Source of the DNA: Daphnia carinata
Taxonomy: Eukaryota; Arthropoda; Branchiopoda; Diplostraca; Daphniidae
Direction: 5' to 3'
DNA: 64,000 bases
NCBI RefSeq assembly: GCF_022539665.2
Contig: NC_081336.1
Location: 8,408,778-8,472,777, forward strand
Positions 24,301-36,692 of the stretch are shown one piece after another (within the stretch, counting starts at the first letter, position 1; every line of letters starts with the position of its first letter). The notes below the pieces were generated by a model, which ran no database searches, was not told the DNA's origin, and saw nothing but the letters and a program-made list of their open reading frames with translations. A program made the position numbers and the translations under genes.

Positions 24301-24468
24301 ACGTGTTGGATACTTCTCTGTTGATTCAGATTCCACGAAAGACAAGGTATTTTTTTTTTTTTTGTGTGTGTTTCCTCGTTCCCACTGGTTTTTTTTTTAC
24401 CAATTATCTCATTATAGTTGGTCTTCAATCGAACAGTGATGTTGAAAGAGGATGCTGGGAAAAGTTAA
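21328..24468 (+). CDS. QARS1: Glutaminyl-tRNA synthetase, cytosolic
   Basis: Thirteen exons: 21328-21444, 21529-21682, 21744-21900, 21971-22179, 22242-22393, 22485-22671, 22738-22925, 22984-23207, 23270-23409, 23476-23810, 23873-24096, 24157-24346 and 24418-24468. They join in frame to 775 residues, the size of the human enzyme. It charges tRNA-Gln with glutamine in the cytosol. Visible: an N-terminal YqeY-like non-specific RNA-binding region, then [19 protein letters not shown] with the class I HIGH motif, [38 protein letters not shown] (KMSKS equivalent) and the C-terminal anticodon-binding beta barrels ([25 protein letters not shown]). The intron after exon 8 uses a GC donor. No frameshift or missing motif was seen. 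Confidence 0.97.
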
Positions 24469-25468
24469 CGCGTTTCCTTTTTGGTGAAAAATCATTATGG
24501 TGAACTCAGCGGCCTTCATAATGATTGTTTGTGTGACCCCACCTTTGTTTGTTTTTTTCATTGAAATTATGAGAAACAGATGAAGGGTCACTTTATTACA
24601 AACAGATATCCAAATTTCAATAATACTTGGCAGTGGCATTCATTCCCCTAAATAGGCTACTCGCAGAACAAGGTTACATTAAAAAAAAAAACATTAGATT
24701 AATCGATGGCGATTTAGCAATTTATATCACTAGGGAAATTATCACGTTATTTTTAACAGGTGGAGGAATGGTACCATACCCCGGGAGATATTGGGTGGGA
24801 TGTCTGCTTCCTTTTTTTTTATTTTTCTTTTTTTTTACTAATTTCATTTATAAACCTTGCCTTAAACAAGTTAAATTCGTTCTTACTGTTCTCTAATTTT
24901 TTTTTTTATCTTGTCCGCCCGTGTGTCGTTTATGTCGGTGTCGATATCGAGTGGGTTCTGGTTCTGGGTAACCCGGAGAGCTCCGACCCATAGAACTCCA
25001 CAGAACTTCTATAAAATGGAGTTCAAAGACACATTTGACAACGTCGTAGTATCCTGTAGGCGCCATGGTTGTTTGAGAAAAAAATAAATCGTCAGAGCAA
25101 GGCATAGTTAAAAAAGCCACGCGATATCGAAGGTTAGTATCACATGGTGTTGTTGCCGTTAAATGTTTTCAAACCTTCGCATTGTTTTCGGATTTATATA
25201 CCTATATTTTTGTCACTTATGGTTTCAAAGTAAAAATTATTAAGTTATAAAAAGAAACTGGATACGACTTTGTTTCTATTTGTTTTTTAAAACTTGCATT
25301 GTTTAAACTTTTCAAGGTATTGTTCGAGACGCGTTTTGCAATTTCACTGTTCCACCAACTTTCATCTGTAAAATTGGTATGTTTATTTTTTAATTATATG
25401 AAATAATGAAGTTCTGAGAATCAATTGAATATGTATCAATCTTTTCAAGCTCTCCAGATAGTTCACAA
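24469..25468. other. QARS 3' region and Tudor 5' region
   Basis: T-rich intergenic sequence with no supported gene. A CAG just before the Tudor start (about 25457) may be the acceptor of a 5' UTR intron. Confidence 0.45.
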
Positions 25469-28400
25469 ATGGCTGCAGCCAGCATGTTGGTGCATGTGAC
25501 CCACATAGACGATTCCATCAGAGGTCGCCAAGGGCCATGTGTTTATTTCTGGGGAATGACTCATGATCGCAGTTTCTATCTGACAATGGAGCTGTATCTG
25601 GAATCCATCCGGCATAGTTTGGAAACAAAGCTTCCACCGTTGAGCGTTAGTGTGCTTGAAAATATGCAAGTCTGCTGTGTGCTCATCAACCACAGATGGC
25701 AACGAGCAAGAATTCCTGAATTGAAGTTAAGCCAATCAGGAACCATTGAAGTATTCTGTATTGATTCTGGCGACACACACACAGTTCCTTTGGCACTTGT
25801 GCGCACATTAGACATTTCTGGATATGAAGCAGAAAACATCAGAGAATGCCCACCCCTTGCCACCAAGTTCATTCTTGCTGATGTAGTTGCCCCGTGTGGA
25901 CCTGGGACTTATAGTCGACAATGGAGTGAGCTTGCCATTATGTATTTGAAGATTCATGTGGAGAATCACACTTGGAAAGCAGTGCCATTGGGAATGTATG
26001 GCACTCACCAGGGTGTGAGGCTGTTAAATTCCAATAATCAACTCTTAGCAACTATTATGATTCAACAATCCTTGGGTGTAGCAGCACAGACCTACCATGA
26101 AGCTTTAAGTATGTGTGAAGTCATGAATAAACAACCAGCCTACATGAAGCCTGCTTTTTACACTTCATCAGCCATGAAATTGTTCCCTGCTGGATGCAAC
26201 CTGGCAGCTCTATCTAATCCAGTCAGACCCGCTTTCGCCATTCCTTTGTCCCAGAAAGAACATCTTCATGCGCCTCAGAGAGCATACGTGATCAACAATT
26301 TACCAAGTAAAGGTCGTCATAATGTAACTGTGTCACACATGTCGGAAGGACCCTTCAAATTCTTCGTCCAAATGAAAAGCGAGGCAAGTACTCTCGTGAA
26401 TATACGCAAGAAACTAAACACAGCAGCGCCCATTCCTTTTCACGGCACACCCGTTGGGTCACCTTGTATGGCCATCTCTCCAGCTGATAAACTGTTTCAT
26501 CGTGGTTTAATCACGGCAGTGAAAGATTATGGCACTCCTGGCTGTAGTTGCACCGTCTACTATGTTGATACCGGTAGTCAGAATCAAATTAACATCTCCC
26601 TGATCTGTGATATTCCGGATGAGCTTCTGGAACCCCCTTTGTGTGCGTATCGCGTGTCTCTATTTGGTGTACAAGAAGTTTCAAAGCTGTGCGGCCTCAT
26701 CCAAATTTTTACCGCGTTTGTAAATTCGGCCAGTAACCTCCAGGTCGAAGTAGTGGATGACGACAAACAGGAAGTTAATCTCTATGATGAAGCTGGCCGA
26801 AGCATACGCGATCTTCTTGGCGCGATTTTTGCAAATCTCCAGAATACGACAACAAATATTCCACGTGGCATCGCAAGCTCGCCATTTAGTAATGTGATGT
26901 ACATGACAGTAGCTGAGGTAAATATCCAATCACATAATTGGTGTGTGTGTTTTGTTTTAATTATTATATTTATCAGTAATACCAAAACTTATTGAACCTT
27001 GGCATTTCGTTTCTCAGATACCTTCACTTAATTTGGCTGCGGAGGAGAGCCTTTTCGTAAGTTTCAGTGAGAAGCCTGGATACTTTTACGGACAACTTGA
27101 AAAAATAAGCCTACCTGATTCAAAGACTGAATTTGGAACCAAGGCTCTAAACGAAATGGCCATTGAGCTGAGTACAGCCTACTCGTCGGAAACTAGCGCA
27201 CCTCATCTCTATGTCGATGTTGAGAGCCGCTTAGGTCATCATGGCGTTGTTCATTGGGAAGTGGATCAACTTTACTATCGTGTTCGCGTTACCAAAGAAC
27301 TCCCTAACGATGTCGAAGTTCAATTTATCGACTATGGAAACAGTGTCTGCATGCCACGTAGGAAAATTCTGGCTCCGCTTGGAAATCTGACTCGTTTCCG
27401 TCAACCACCTTACGGTGTTGATTGTCGACTGGATCTTAATGTTACATTGCCGGTCTCGAAATGGAACAACCTGATTCTCGATAAGTGGATAAAGGTTAAA
27501 ATGGGCCCGTGTATCGAAGGGGCCTACTCCGTCACGTTTACCAGTGATCCCTGTAATAGCGAAATTGTCAAGATTCTCGGGGCGCGTGCTTCATCCAAAT
27601 TTGTCGAAAACGGTAAATTATTGTTAAATTATTCATTTTCCGATTTAATAGTACTACGAATTTGATGAAAATCTATTTAGTTAGCAAAACCGCTTCAAGT
27701 ACTGAAATCTCACGGCCAGGGTCTGTTCAGTTAGTACACCCTCGAACTCCGCTTGCCGATAAAGATTATCGACAAATAAGAAGCAGTGACAGTGGAAATT
27801 ATTCGATTACATTCTCAAATGGACCATGCGCTAAACAAAATTCTGCAGAAACGAATGGTGAGTTGCTTACTTTCAAAGATTTTCATAGAGTTATTGTACA
27901 AGTTAAATGCGTGTTCCTCTTATGGTCTCAAATTAGACGAAAAAACTTATGCAAGAAGCAATGGTAGTGTAAGTTCTAGGTTCTGCGAAGCCTCCGTACG
28001 CATGGAACGCAAGGCCAGTACGACAGAAAACCCAGTGAAAGAAGCAATTGTAGCTGAACAACTGGACTTGTTTTGCACACCGAAGTTAAGTTCACCCATT
28101 ACTTCTACTAGTCAACTTCAAAAGTTGCTTCCGTATGGCACTGAAAGTTCAGAAAATCGAAAAGAATTGAACCGACAGATTTCGCCAGAAACTTTGGAAC
28201 CTCAGAAACCAGCAATGGTGCATGAGATTCCACAATTGGAAGTGTCCCAAATCCAGAAGCAGTATTTTTATCCACAACAACCAGGTTTATCTGGACTTGT
28301 CAAGAATGTGGAAGTGGTATCCGTGAACGATCCAACAGACTTTTACGTACAGCTTTCGGAATCGTTTGCCGCTCTCGACGACTTGGCTAAAAGGTTGAAC

Positions 28401-31051
28401 TTAGTTTATTCCGGTAAGCTTCCTTTATTGATAATCATGTTTCGTGAACTTCGTTTTATTTCTTTTCTCTTTCCCAAGATGAATCCAAACCAGTTGTACA
28501 AAATCCCACACCTGGATCAGCTTGTGTTGTTCAGTATGACGAAGATAACGCATGGTATCGCGGGCAATACGTGAGCTCTTGTGACCATCATTTACCGGTC
28601 CCGTTGGCCAACGTGTTCTTCGTCGATTATGGCAACACTCAACATTGTCCAATAAAGCAAATTAAAGCTATTGACGAAGAATTTGTCAAACTAAATCCGC
28701 TAGCCTTCCGCTGCAAGCTTGATGGAATTGATATCTTGCAAGCATGGACATCTGATGACAAGAGCAAATTCGAAAATTGCTGCATTGGGAAAGTGTTCTC
28801 AGCGACTTTTGCCAAACAAGATCCTGGAGCAAAATACCCTATACATTTGGTAGAAAAAAGTGAATGTGGTACTGTTACCATTAATGGGGTATTTAGAAAA
28901 TTGAGTTTGGCGTCCGTTGGACCTCCGTCTACCGCGTATACGAAACTTCCGATTTCTAAGACATCAATGGATGTTATCCTGACTTGTTGTTCTGATCTTA
29001 ACCAGTTTTATCTAAGACCGTTTGATGATAAAGGTTATCAGGTAATATTAAATGTTGTTTTGCTTCAGCTTGCAAACCTAATTGCTCTATTTTTTTTTTA
29101 CTCCTTTATTACATTCCTCATTAGAATCAGTTGGAAGAACTGGAAAACTTCTATTCATCGTTGTCACCAAATGAATTGCAAGAGGACCAACCAACTGTTG
29201 GATTACCTTGCGTGGTTCGCTTTATTGAAGATGGACGTTACCACCGCTCGCAAGTCCTAGCCATTCACGATGAGGTGGCAGAGATACTTTTTGTCGACTA
29301 TGGAACGAAGCAAAATACGCCGTTGTCGCAGTTAAAACGGATCATCCCTCTGTTTATGACGTTCCCTCAATTGGTAAATACAAGTTTTTGCTTATAACAT
29401 TGCAAATAACTAAACAGCTTTGTTGTAGACGTGGTCGTGCCAACTAAAGGGAGGAAAGCCGAGCAGCCCTATCAGCGCTGAACTTCAGAAAGCCATAGAT
29501 TTGTGCATTATGACTAAAGAAAAGCTTTCTGTGTTGTTCACATCTTCTGGTTCAGGTTAAATCTCTTATTTCTTCCGAAAAATGCTTATGAATAATTTTT
29601 TGTACCACAATTTAGAGAGTTCCAATGAAGTTCATGAGGTGGATTTGACCCTTCCCAATGTAGGGAATGTGTCCCAATATTTGGCTCAACTCAAATCCAT
29701 GGAATGCATGTCTTCAATCACTGAAGTAGAATTGGTCTCCCAGAATGTAAATTTTACACCAACGCAAGTTATTTCCAGCCAGGCCATCATTTCCTATGCT
29801 GAATCACCTACCGAGTTCTGGCTACAGTTAGAACCAGAATCCGTTGAAGCCATTATGACTCGGATCGACAAATTGGCCATAGATCCTCAATTCGCCGACA
29901 CAAACAATTTTACTGCTTCGATCGGCAAGCCCTGTTTGGCGTTCTTTATGGAGGACGGGCGCTGGTACCGTGCTGTGGTAGAGGCAATTAGCGAAGATTC
30001 AGTAACAGTCTTATACATCGATTATGGAAACAGTTGCAGTGTGAAAAGCTGCGACTTGCGGGAACTGCCGTTCGATCTTGCTCAGACTCCAGCCCTGGCA
30101 TACAAGTGTTGCCAAGAGGGAGCGGAAAGTTATTTGGCACACGTCACTGAAATTTATTTGAAGGTCATAGCAGAGATGACTGCTTTGACAGTGAAGTTCG
30201 TAAATATAGTCGACGGAGTATTACACGTTCGTATCTTCGACCCTGAAGGGACAGATCTTGGCGATCTATGCAGCGAACAACCCACGGATGTTTTGGTGCC
30301 AGAAGCATCTGTCGAAAGTGATGCAGGAAATACTGCCACCCAACCATCATCGACTACAATCGTGGACGGAGAACGTAATGCAACTGTTGGGAACACCACT
30401 TCGTCTCAGGTGGAAGGATATCGTGAAAAATCCTCTATTCGTGATTCACAAGATTATTCTGTCTTGTCAAAAACATGTGTAGAGTCGGTTAAGAAAGAAC
30501 TAATTACCACCACTCAACATGTGGAGGGCTACATTGTCTACTGCCTATCTCCTATGGAATTCTGGTTTCAATCCAAACAGGATGAAATGAAGCTTCAAAA
30601 AATCCAAACTCTTCTAGTCGAATATTATGAAAAGGACTCCGACGCTTTTCAAATAATGGAGAAACCAGTTATCGGTCGAATTTATGGAGTTTATCATCCT
30701 ATCTATGCTGGCTGGTTTCGTGCGCAAATTCAGAATTTAGCTGAGGCTACTACCGAAGTTTATTTTGTTGACTATGGTGATACTCAAACCACTCCTTTGG
30801 AAAGCATCCGCGAAATGCCAAGCGAGTGCGCAGGTATTCCACCTTTGGCAACTCGATGCAGCTTAAAGAAACCACCAAAAGACTGGTCACAAGCAACAGT
30901 GGAAAAGTTTAACGGCGTTTGTTTTGATTCAGAAAAAGTATGTCGAGCGTTCTTTGGAGCAGAAGAGAACGGTGTTATCTTCGTTGACTCGTTGTTTGTT
31001 GGGGAAACTAATGTTTTAGATTTTCTAAATGCAGATGTAGAAGCGGTCTAG
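25469..31051 (+). CDS. Seven-Tudor-domain protein (germline/piRNA-type)
   Basis: Eight exons: 25469-26917, 27018-27612, 27681-27857, 27937-28413, 28479-29041, 29125-29373, 29429-29555 and 29616-31051; 1690 residues. Seven extended Tudor domains are recognisable by the core pattern F(V/I)DYG(N/D) followed by a Pro and CxL strand. The first (FCIDSGDTHTVPL) and second (VYYVDTGSQ) are degenerate; later ones have intact cores: FIDYGN, FFVDYGNTQ, FVDYGTK, YIDYGNS and FVDYGD. Extended Tudor domains bind symmetrically dimethylated arginine on Piwi proteins and scaffold germ granules. Domain number is like vertebrate TDRD6, but orthology among TDRD1/6/15 or Drosophila Tudor cannot be settled by eye. 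AATAAA lies at 31226-31231. A shortened paralogue follows directly. Confidence 0.9.
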
Positions 31052-32119
31052 GAAAAAGAAGTTGTTATGCATACTACAACAACTAACCTTAACCCCTCCA
31101 TGGTATCGTTTGGAACGTCAAATTGATGTGGATTCTATTGTTTACCGTTACTTATCCGGAAATGTTTGTTTGTTTTCTTTGTAATGTTTGTCATCTCTTT
31201 TTATCTGTATTCCCATACCGTTCCTAATAAAGACATTTGAACCTGGTTCTTGGTTATCAGGTAATTTAGGTGTTGTACTAGCCTGCCTAGTATGGAGCGA
31301 AGGTAAGTACCAACAAAAACATTGGTATCGAAGAGGGTCACACATCCCGATGATTAGCTGCCGGCATCCATGAACCTAGTGGCCATGGGGAGGCTTACAA
31401 ACAACCTACGTTCGATGATATCGGTATTTTTTTTTTTGTACTAAACCGAATATTTTATCCCGCTGTCTGTACCACCGGTTCTCGAAAGAACGGTATTATA
31501 TAGTATTAAAAAGCTATATTATAGTATAGAAATTCTTTTTGATTATTGGATGAATTTATTTGTGCTGGAACTTTTTTAGTGTGCCGACAGTCAGTAAGGC
31601 TGAGTCAGCTTTATTTTCTTCAATAAATACCAAAATACTTGTTGCTTTCGAAGCTAAAAATTAATTAGATCATTAATCTTTTCCCCGTTGTTTACTTGAA
31701 CGTTAAAACATTAAATTATGTCTTTCTTTTCTTTTATTATCTTATCTTTCGTCAAACAATAAAATGCAAACAGATTGTATGTTGTAGCAGACTACGAGAC
31801 CGCCTTTTGTTTCTTTGTCTTTGCAAAATAGTTTCCCATAGCGGCAACACTGGATTTTCAAGTTGACCGTTTATTTTTCAACGGAAATTGCATCATTTGA
31901 ATTCAAGTCTTGCTAGAGTATAGTCGTGTATTTGTGACGTTAACGTGGCTGTAACTGTAGGTTTCTTTGTCTCGGTTTTAATCCTTCAGCTCTTCATGTA
32001 CTGAAAGCTTCTTACTTCCTACTGACTCACTCGAGGCATTTTAATTGAATTAAGAAATTTTACATCAACATCGTTCAGTTTTAAACTAAACCAGATAGTC
32101 CTAACTAGGACTTATCAAG
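31052..32119. other. Intergenic between the two Tudor genes, with a repeat copy
   Basis: Contains the 3' UTR of the first Tudor gene, the first copy of a direct repeat (31421-31533) and the promoter side of the paralogue. No coding region is supported. Confidence 0.6.
31421..31533 (+). repeat. Direct repeat, copy A
   Basis: About 113 bp beginning TCGGTATTTTT and continuing through ACTAAACCGAATATTTTATCC and a palindrome-like TATAGTATT/AGCTATATTA segment. It is nearly identical to 35235-35340. The two copies flank the Tudor paralogue in the same orientation. Confidence 0.9.
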
Positions 32120-34312
32120 ATGGTGGGTAGTATCTTAGTGCATGTGACCCACGTAGATGATTTTGCCCATGGCCAGCAAGAGCCATTTATACAATTCTGG
32201 GGTGTGACCCATGATTGGAGCTTACATTTCCTCATGGAAAATTATATTGTCTCTGTTCAAGATAAGCTGAAATACAGAGCCCCACCTTTGTCTGTAAAAG
32301 AGCTAAACAATAAGCAGATTTACTGTGTGCTAATCAATGATCAATGGCACCGGGCCAAAGTACCAAAACTAAAACTGAGTTTTTCTGGAACATTGGAAGT
32401 TTTCTGCATTGATTTTGGAGACACACATTCAGTTCCTTTGGCATCTGTGCGCATTGCAGATTTTCCTTGATCTGAGGCAGAGCATATTCGAAACTGGCCT
32501 CCACTTGCTAGCAAATTTAATCTTGCTGACATAAGTTTCCCATGTGAAAAAAACAGATCTGACACTCAATGGAGTGTGGCAGCTATGTTTTTTGTGAAGA
32601 CCCACATGTTAAACCATACTTGGAAAGCTGTAAAAGTTGGCACATATGATGGGCACCTATGTCTGAGGCTCTTTGATTTTACCTACCAACTGTTTGTCAC
32701 TACCATGATTCAACGTAGAATGGGCATTGCTTCAATGACATACAACAAGGCTCTAAAAATGTGTAACTTTATAAACGAGCATCCAGCAAATTTCAAGCCT
32801 GTTCTCAACATTTTGCCGGAATCTTACAACATTCCAAATCTTGCCAAAACATCGCTGCTTGCATTTACTAGGAATCCTTCCGAAATTCCTGTGCAAGAAG
32901 CTTCACCGGCAGTTGTTCGCTTGGAAAACGGTGAGTTCTTGCTCCTAAAATTCACAGTAGAATGATAATAATGTATTTTTTTTTTTTAAATCTATGTTTC
33001 AGTACTGATGGAGACAGCTATTTCTGGTCAGAATGAGTCAAAATCCTCTTTGTCGTATGCACCGCAAAGAAAGACATTTGCAGCACAACAAATTATTTCC
33101 ACTACTGCTGTCGCCCCATTCATCAAATCACTTACCGAATTTTGGGTCCAGCTGGAACCGGATTTGGTCAGCACCATAGCGAAACGCATAAGTAAACTGG
33201 CGGATAATCCTGATTTCGTTTGCCGGAATAATTTTGTTGCCTCTGCTGGCAAACCTTGCCTGGCTTTGTTTGCATCAGACGGCTGCTGGTATCGTGCTCT
33301 AATAGAAGATGTGAACCACTACGCCATCACGATATGCTACATTGACTACGGGAATAGTTGTGTAGTGGAGAATAGCTGTTTACAAGAACTGCCACTGGAT
33401 TTGGTTGAGCAACCACCCTTGGCTTTTAAATGTTGCCTGAATGGAGCGGAGCATTTTTACAAAGAATTTGCTGAAGCCTTCCAAACCGATTTAACTCAGC
33501 TGTCGGCTTTCAGCGTTAAATATTGCAACACCGTCGATAACACTCTTCATGTTCGTCTTTACTCCTCTGATGGTGTTGAGCTTGTACAGCGCCGGTTATT
33601 TAAGTTTCCCTTGATGCATGCAGTCCAAAATTTCAACTTTTCTCCAGAAGAAATGATCTCTCGTCTGGCTGTTGCTTCTTACATAAAATCCCTTTCCGAA
33701 TTTTGGGTTCAGCTGGAACCGAAGACTGTTGGTGCTATTACGGAACGTCTCGAAATGCTTGCTCTTCATCCCGAATTCATCAATCAAAAAAATTTTATTG
33801 CTTCCGTTGGCAAGCCCTGCCTTGCCTTTTATCAAGATGAAGATTCTTTCTTTCCTGATGATGGCCGCTGGAATCGAGCAGTTGTTGAGGAAGTTAATGG
33901 AGACAAAGCCAGAGTGTACTACTTTGATTACGGTTACAGTCGCACAGTGAAAATGAGGCATTTAAGAAACTTACCGTCCGATTACACTAAACAGCCGGCA
34001 CAGGCCTTTAGATGTTGCCTCGTCGGAGCGGAATCTATGTTGGAAGAAGATGCTGATTCCTTTGTCAAACGTTTTGTAAAACGTTCTATTTTCGCAATCA
34101 AATTTTTAAAGGAAGTCGATGGAATCCTACACGTTCGTCTCTTCACGTCGGGTGGGGTTGATCTTATCGAAAGACACTACGAACCACATGTTCTGCCAGA
34201 AACTACCGAGATACCAGTAGAAGAAGTCGTCGATGATGTGGTCCCTGGCCCTTTTGCGTTCTTAATTTTGACTCCATCAAAATTATCAAAAAAAGCTAGG
34301 CGTCCGAGATAA
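32120..34312 (+). pseudogene. Shortened Tudor paralogue with one in-frame TGA
   Basis: Two exons, 32120-32930 and 33003-34312, phase-compatible (706 sense codons if the stop is read through). The N-terminus is clearly paralogous to the preceding gene (LVHVTHVDD..., FCIDFGDTHSVPL). Codon 117 (32468-32470) is TGA where the upstream paralogue has GGA in the same alignment column; the frame then stays open to the end without any indel. Exon 2 encodes two good Tudor domains (YIDYGNS and YFDYGYS), both most like the sixth domain of the neighbour; domains equivalent to 2-5 and 7 are missing. It could be a young pseudogene, an N-truncated gene restarting at a later ATG (e.g. 32582-32584), or a polymorphic or erroneous base. 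Called pseudogene with reserve. Confidence 0.65.
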
Positions 34313-34359
34313 ATGTAATCCCCAGAACACAAAAATGCTGTACCTGAATTTTCGAACTT

Positions 34360-34960
34360 AACGAATGGTGCTATTTTAGATTTTATTGGGGAAAATACCA
34401 TTCCCTTTGTTCCCCTGTTGTAATTTTATGAAATTGGAAAACTCGCTTGGCTTTTATATTTGCTTTTTAGTGACCACAAAATTTTAGATTCTTATTTTAT
34501 TCAGGAAAAGAAACAGCACCTGATAACAATGTTACGCTCAAAACATTAAAATGTTGCCCTTCACATTTAAAAAACACGAAACTCAATTATTAGATGGTAT
34601 TCTAGTTTTTTTTAATGGGGAAACATTCTCTTTGTTCCCCTGTTGAAATTTTATGAAATTGTAAAACTCTTTTCCTTTCACATTTGTTATTTAACTGAGC
34701 CTAAAGTTTTTGAGTCTTATTAGCATTCAAACAAAAAACTTATCAACAAATAATGTTACCCATCACATCAAAAAGTTATACCCAAACTATTTATGAACAC
34801 CAAACTCAACTATTAGTTGCTATTACAGATGTTTTTGAAAATATTTACTATTCTCCTTTTTCCCCTATTCAAATTTTATGAAATTGTAACTCTTTTTGAC
34901 CTTATTTATTATTTTGACCGAAAAATTTTTGTTTATTGATTTAATTGTTCGCGCAAATTT
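34360..34960 (+). repeat. Tandem repeat, period 225 bp, about 2.6 copies
   Basis: The anchor TCCCCT(G/A)TT followed by AATTTTATGAAATTG recurs at 34411, 34636 and 34861, exactly 225 bp apart. Flanking text also repeats: TTTTATTGGGGAAA / TTTTAATGGGGAAA before it and AC(G/C)AAACTCAA(T/C)TATTAG after it. The units are AT-rich and diverged, without ORFs. Confidence 0.85.
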
Positions 34961-35234
34961 GTTCGTTCCTCTTTCTTTCCTCACGATGACAGCGTTAATT
35001 GAATTTTCTTTCGATTTCCGTTATGTTTTCATCGTTGTATTGTTCAACAGTAAGAAGAAAACAAAATTTCAAACACCATTTCTGTTTTTATTTAACACTG
35101 GACCATCTTTGACTGGCGTATTTGAGAAAATTAAAAAACTTACGAAGACATTTATCATTTTATTTCGAGAATTTTAAATGTGGCAACACTGCTAGTACAC
35201 GTCGACTGAAACTGACGTTCAGTGTGTAGTTTTG

Positions 35235-35340
35235 TCGGTATTTTTTTACTAAACCGAATATTTTATCCGGCTGTCCGTACTACCAGTTATCGAAAAATGG
35301 TATTATATAGTATTAAATAGCTATATTACAGTATAGAAAT
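35235..35340 (+). repeat. Direct repeat, copy B, overlapping the Sec13 5' end
   Basis: Same element as 31421-31533 with a few substitutions and short gaps. It ends about 30 bp before the first clear Sec13 coding exon. An ATG at 35297-35299 followed by GT lies inside it, and the other copy has ACG at that place. Confidence 0.9.
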
Positions 35341-35370
35341 CGTGTAAATACAAAATTCCGTTTCTATTAG

Positions 35371-36583
35371 GTATCTGTCATATCCACAGTCGATACTGGG
35401 CACGAAGACATGATTGTGAGTATTGAAACGTTATGGCATTTATTTTTGCAATAGTGATGTAAGATGTTGATTTTTTAAACTTTTTAAATTCATAGCATGA
35501 TGCTCAGATGGACTATTATGGTTGCCGACTTGCAACATGCTCTTCTGATAGGTCTGTAAGGATCTATGATGTGAAAAACGGTACACAGACATTGGCAGCA
35601 GACTTAAGAGGGCATGAAGGGCCAGTAAGCTAATAAAAAACTTATGTTTCACATTTTAGTACAACATTATAATGAGTCTATTTACTTTACCAGGTCTGGC
35701 AAATTGCCTGGGCTCATCCCAAGTTTGGAAACATTCTTGCCTCCTGCTCCTATGATCGCAAAGTCATTATCTGGAAAGAAATGAGTGGGCAATGGGTCAA
35801 GTTTTATGAATATGCTAACCATGATTCATCTGTGAACTCTGTTTGCTGGGCACCTCATGACTTTGGCTTGATTCTTGCTTGTGGAAGTTCTGATGGATCC
35901 ATCTCTATTCTTTCTGCTACAGCTGCAGGGGGATGGGAAGCCAAGAAGATCAACAATGCCCACACAGTAAAATTAGTTATTATGATTTTAAAAAGTTTTG
36001 ATGTTAGCTAGAATATTTTATGGAATTACAGATTGGATGCAATGCAGTTAGCTGGGCCCCGGCTATTGGACCCAACGCAGCTTTCGACTCCTCGTCCGGT
36101 GTGCGATCTGCCCCCGTCAAACGGTTTGTTAGCGGCGGCTGTGATAACCTTGTCAAAGTCTGGCGGTAAGTCTCCGTATTTCTGATCATAATACAAATTT
36201 TCGTATAATTGAAGGATTTGAAAAATTGTAGGGAGGATAAAGAATGGGTAGAGGAAGCCAAATTGGAAGGGCATTCGGACTGGGTTCGTGATGCAGCTTG
36301 GGCTCCGTCCATTGGACTTTCTCGTACCGTCATTGCCAGCTGTTCTCAAGATCGACGAGTTATTTTATGGACAAACGACGGTGTATCCAGCAGTTGGAAC
36401 CAGAGGGTTCTTCACACCTTCGAGGACGTTGTTTGGCACGTCTCATGGTCCGTAACGGGCAATATCCTGGCTGTCTCAGGTGGAGACAACAAAGTCAGTT
36501 TATGGAAAGAAACAGTTGAAGGGCAGTGGGTATGCATAAGTGACGTCAATCGAGGCAAGGGATCGGCGCCTGGCCAACAGTGA
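35371..36583 (+). CDS. Sec13: Sec13, WD-repeat protein of COPII and nuclear pore
   Basis: Coding exons 35371-35415, 35496-35624, 35694-35966, 36032-36165 and 36232-36583 join in frame to about 310 residues. Start: the first exon reads [15 protein letters not shown], matching the Sec13 N-terminus after Met, so the initiator ATG should sit in a separate upstream exon; ATG|GT at 35297-35299 is a candidate. Six WD repeats are evident ([63 protein letters not shown]). Sec13 forms the outer COPII cage with Sec31 and is part of the Nup107/Y complex. It converges on Dnmt2, with about 110 bp between stop codons. Confidence 0.95.
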
Positions 36584-36692
36584 AAATAAGATCCATCTGC
36601 CTGTTAATCTCTACTCTAACGCTAGCCATGTTCCCTTAATTTGGTTTATTCTTTATACATTACCGAAAAAAATATTTAAGTGATTGTTTATT

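Noticed and set aside
32468-32470. Selenocysteine at the in-frame TGA of the Tudor paralogue
   Set aside because: The paralogue has Gly there, not Cys, and I could not identify a SECIS element; inactivation is simpler.
34360-34960. CRISPR-like array
   Set aside because: Units are 225 bp, diverged and AT-rich in a eukaryotic gene landscape; no short identical repeats with spacers.
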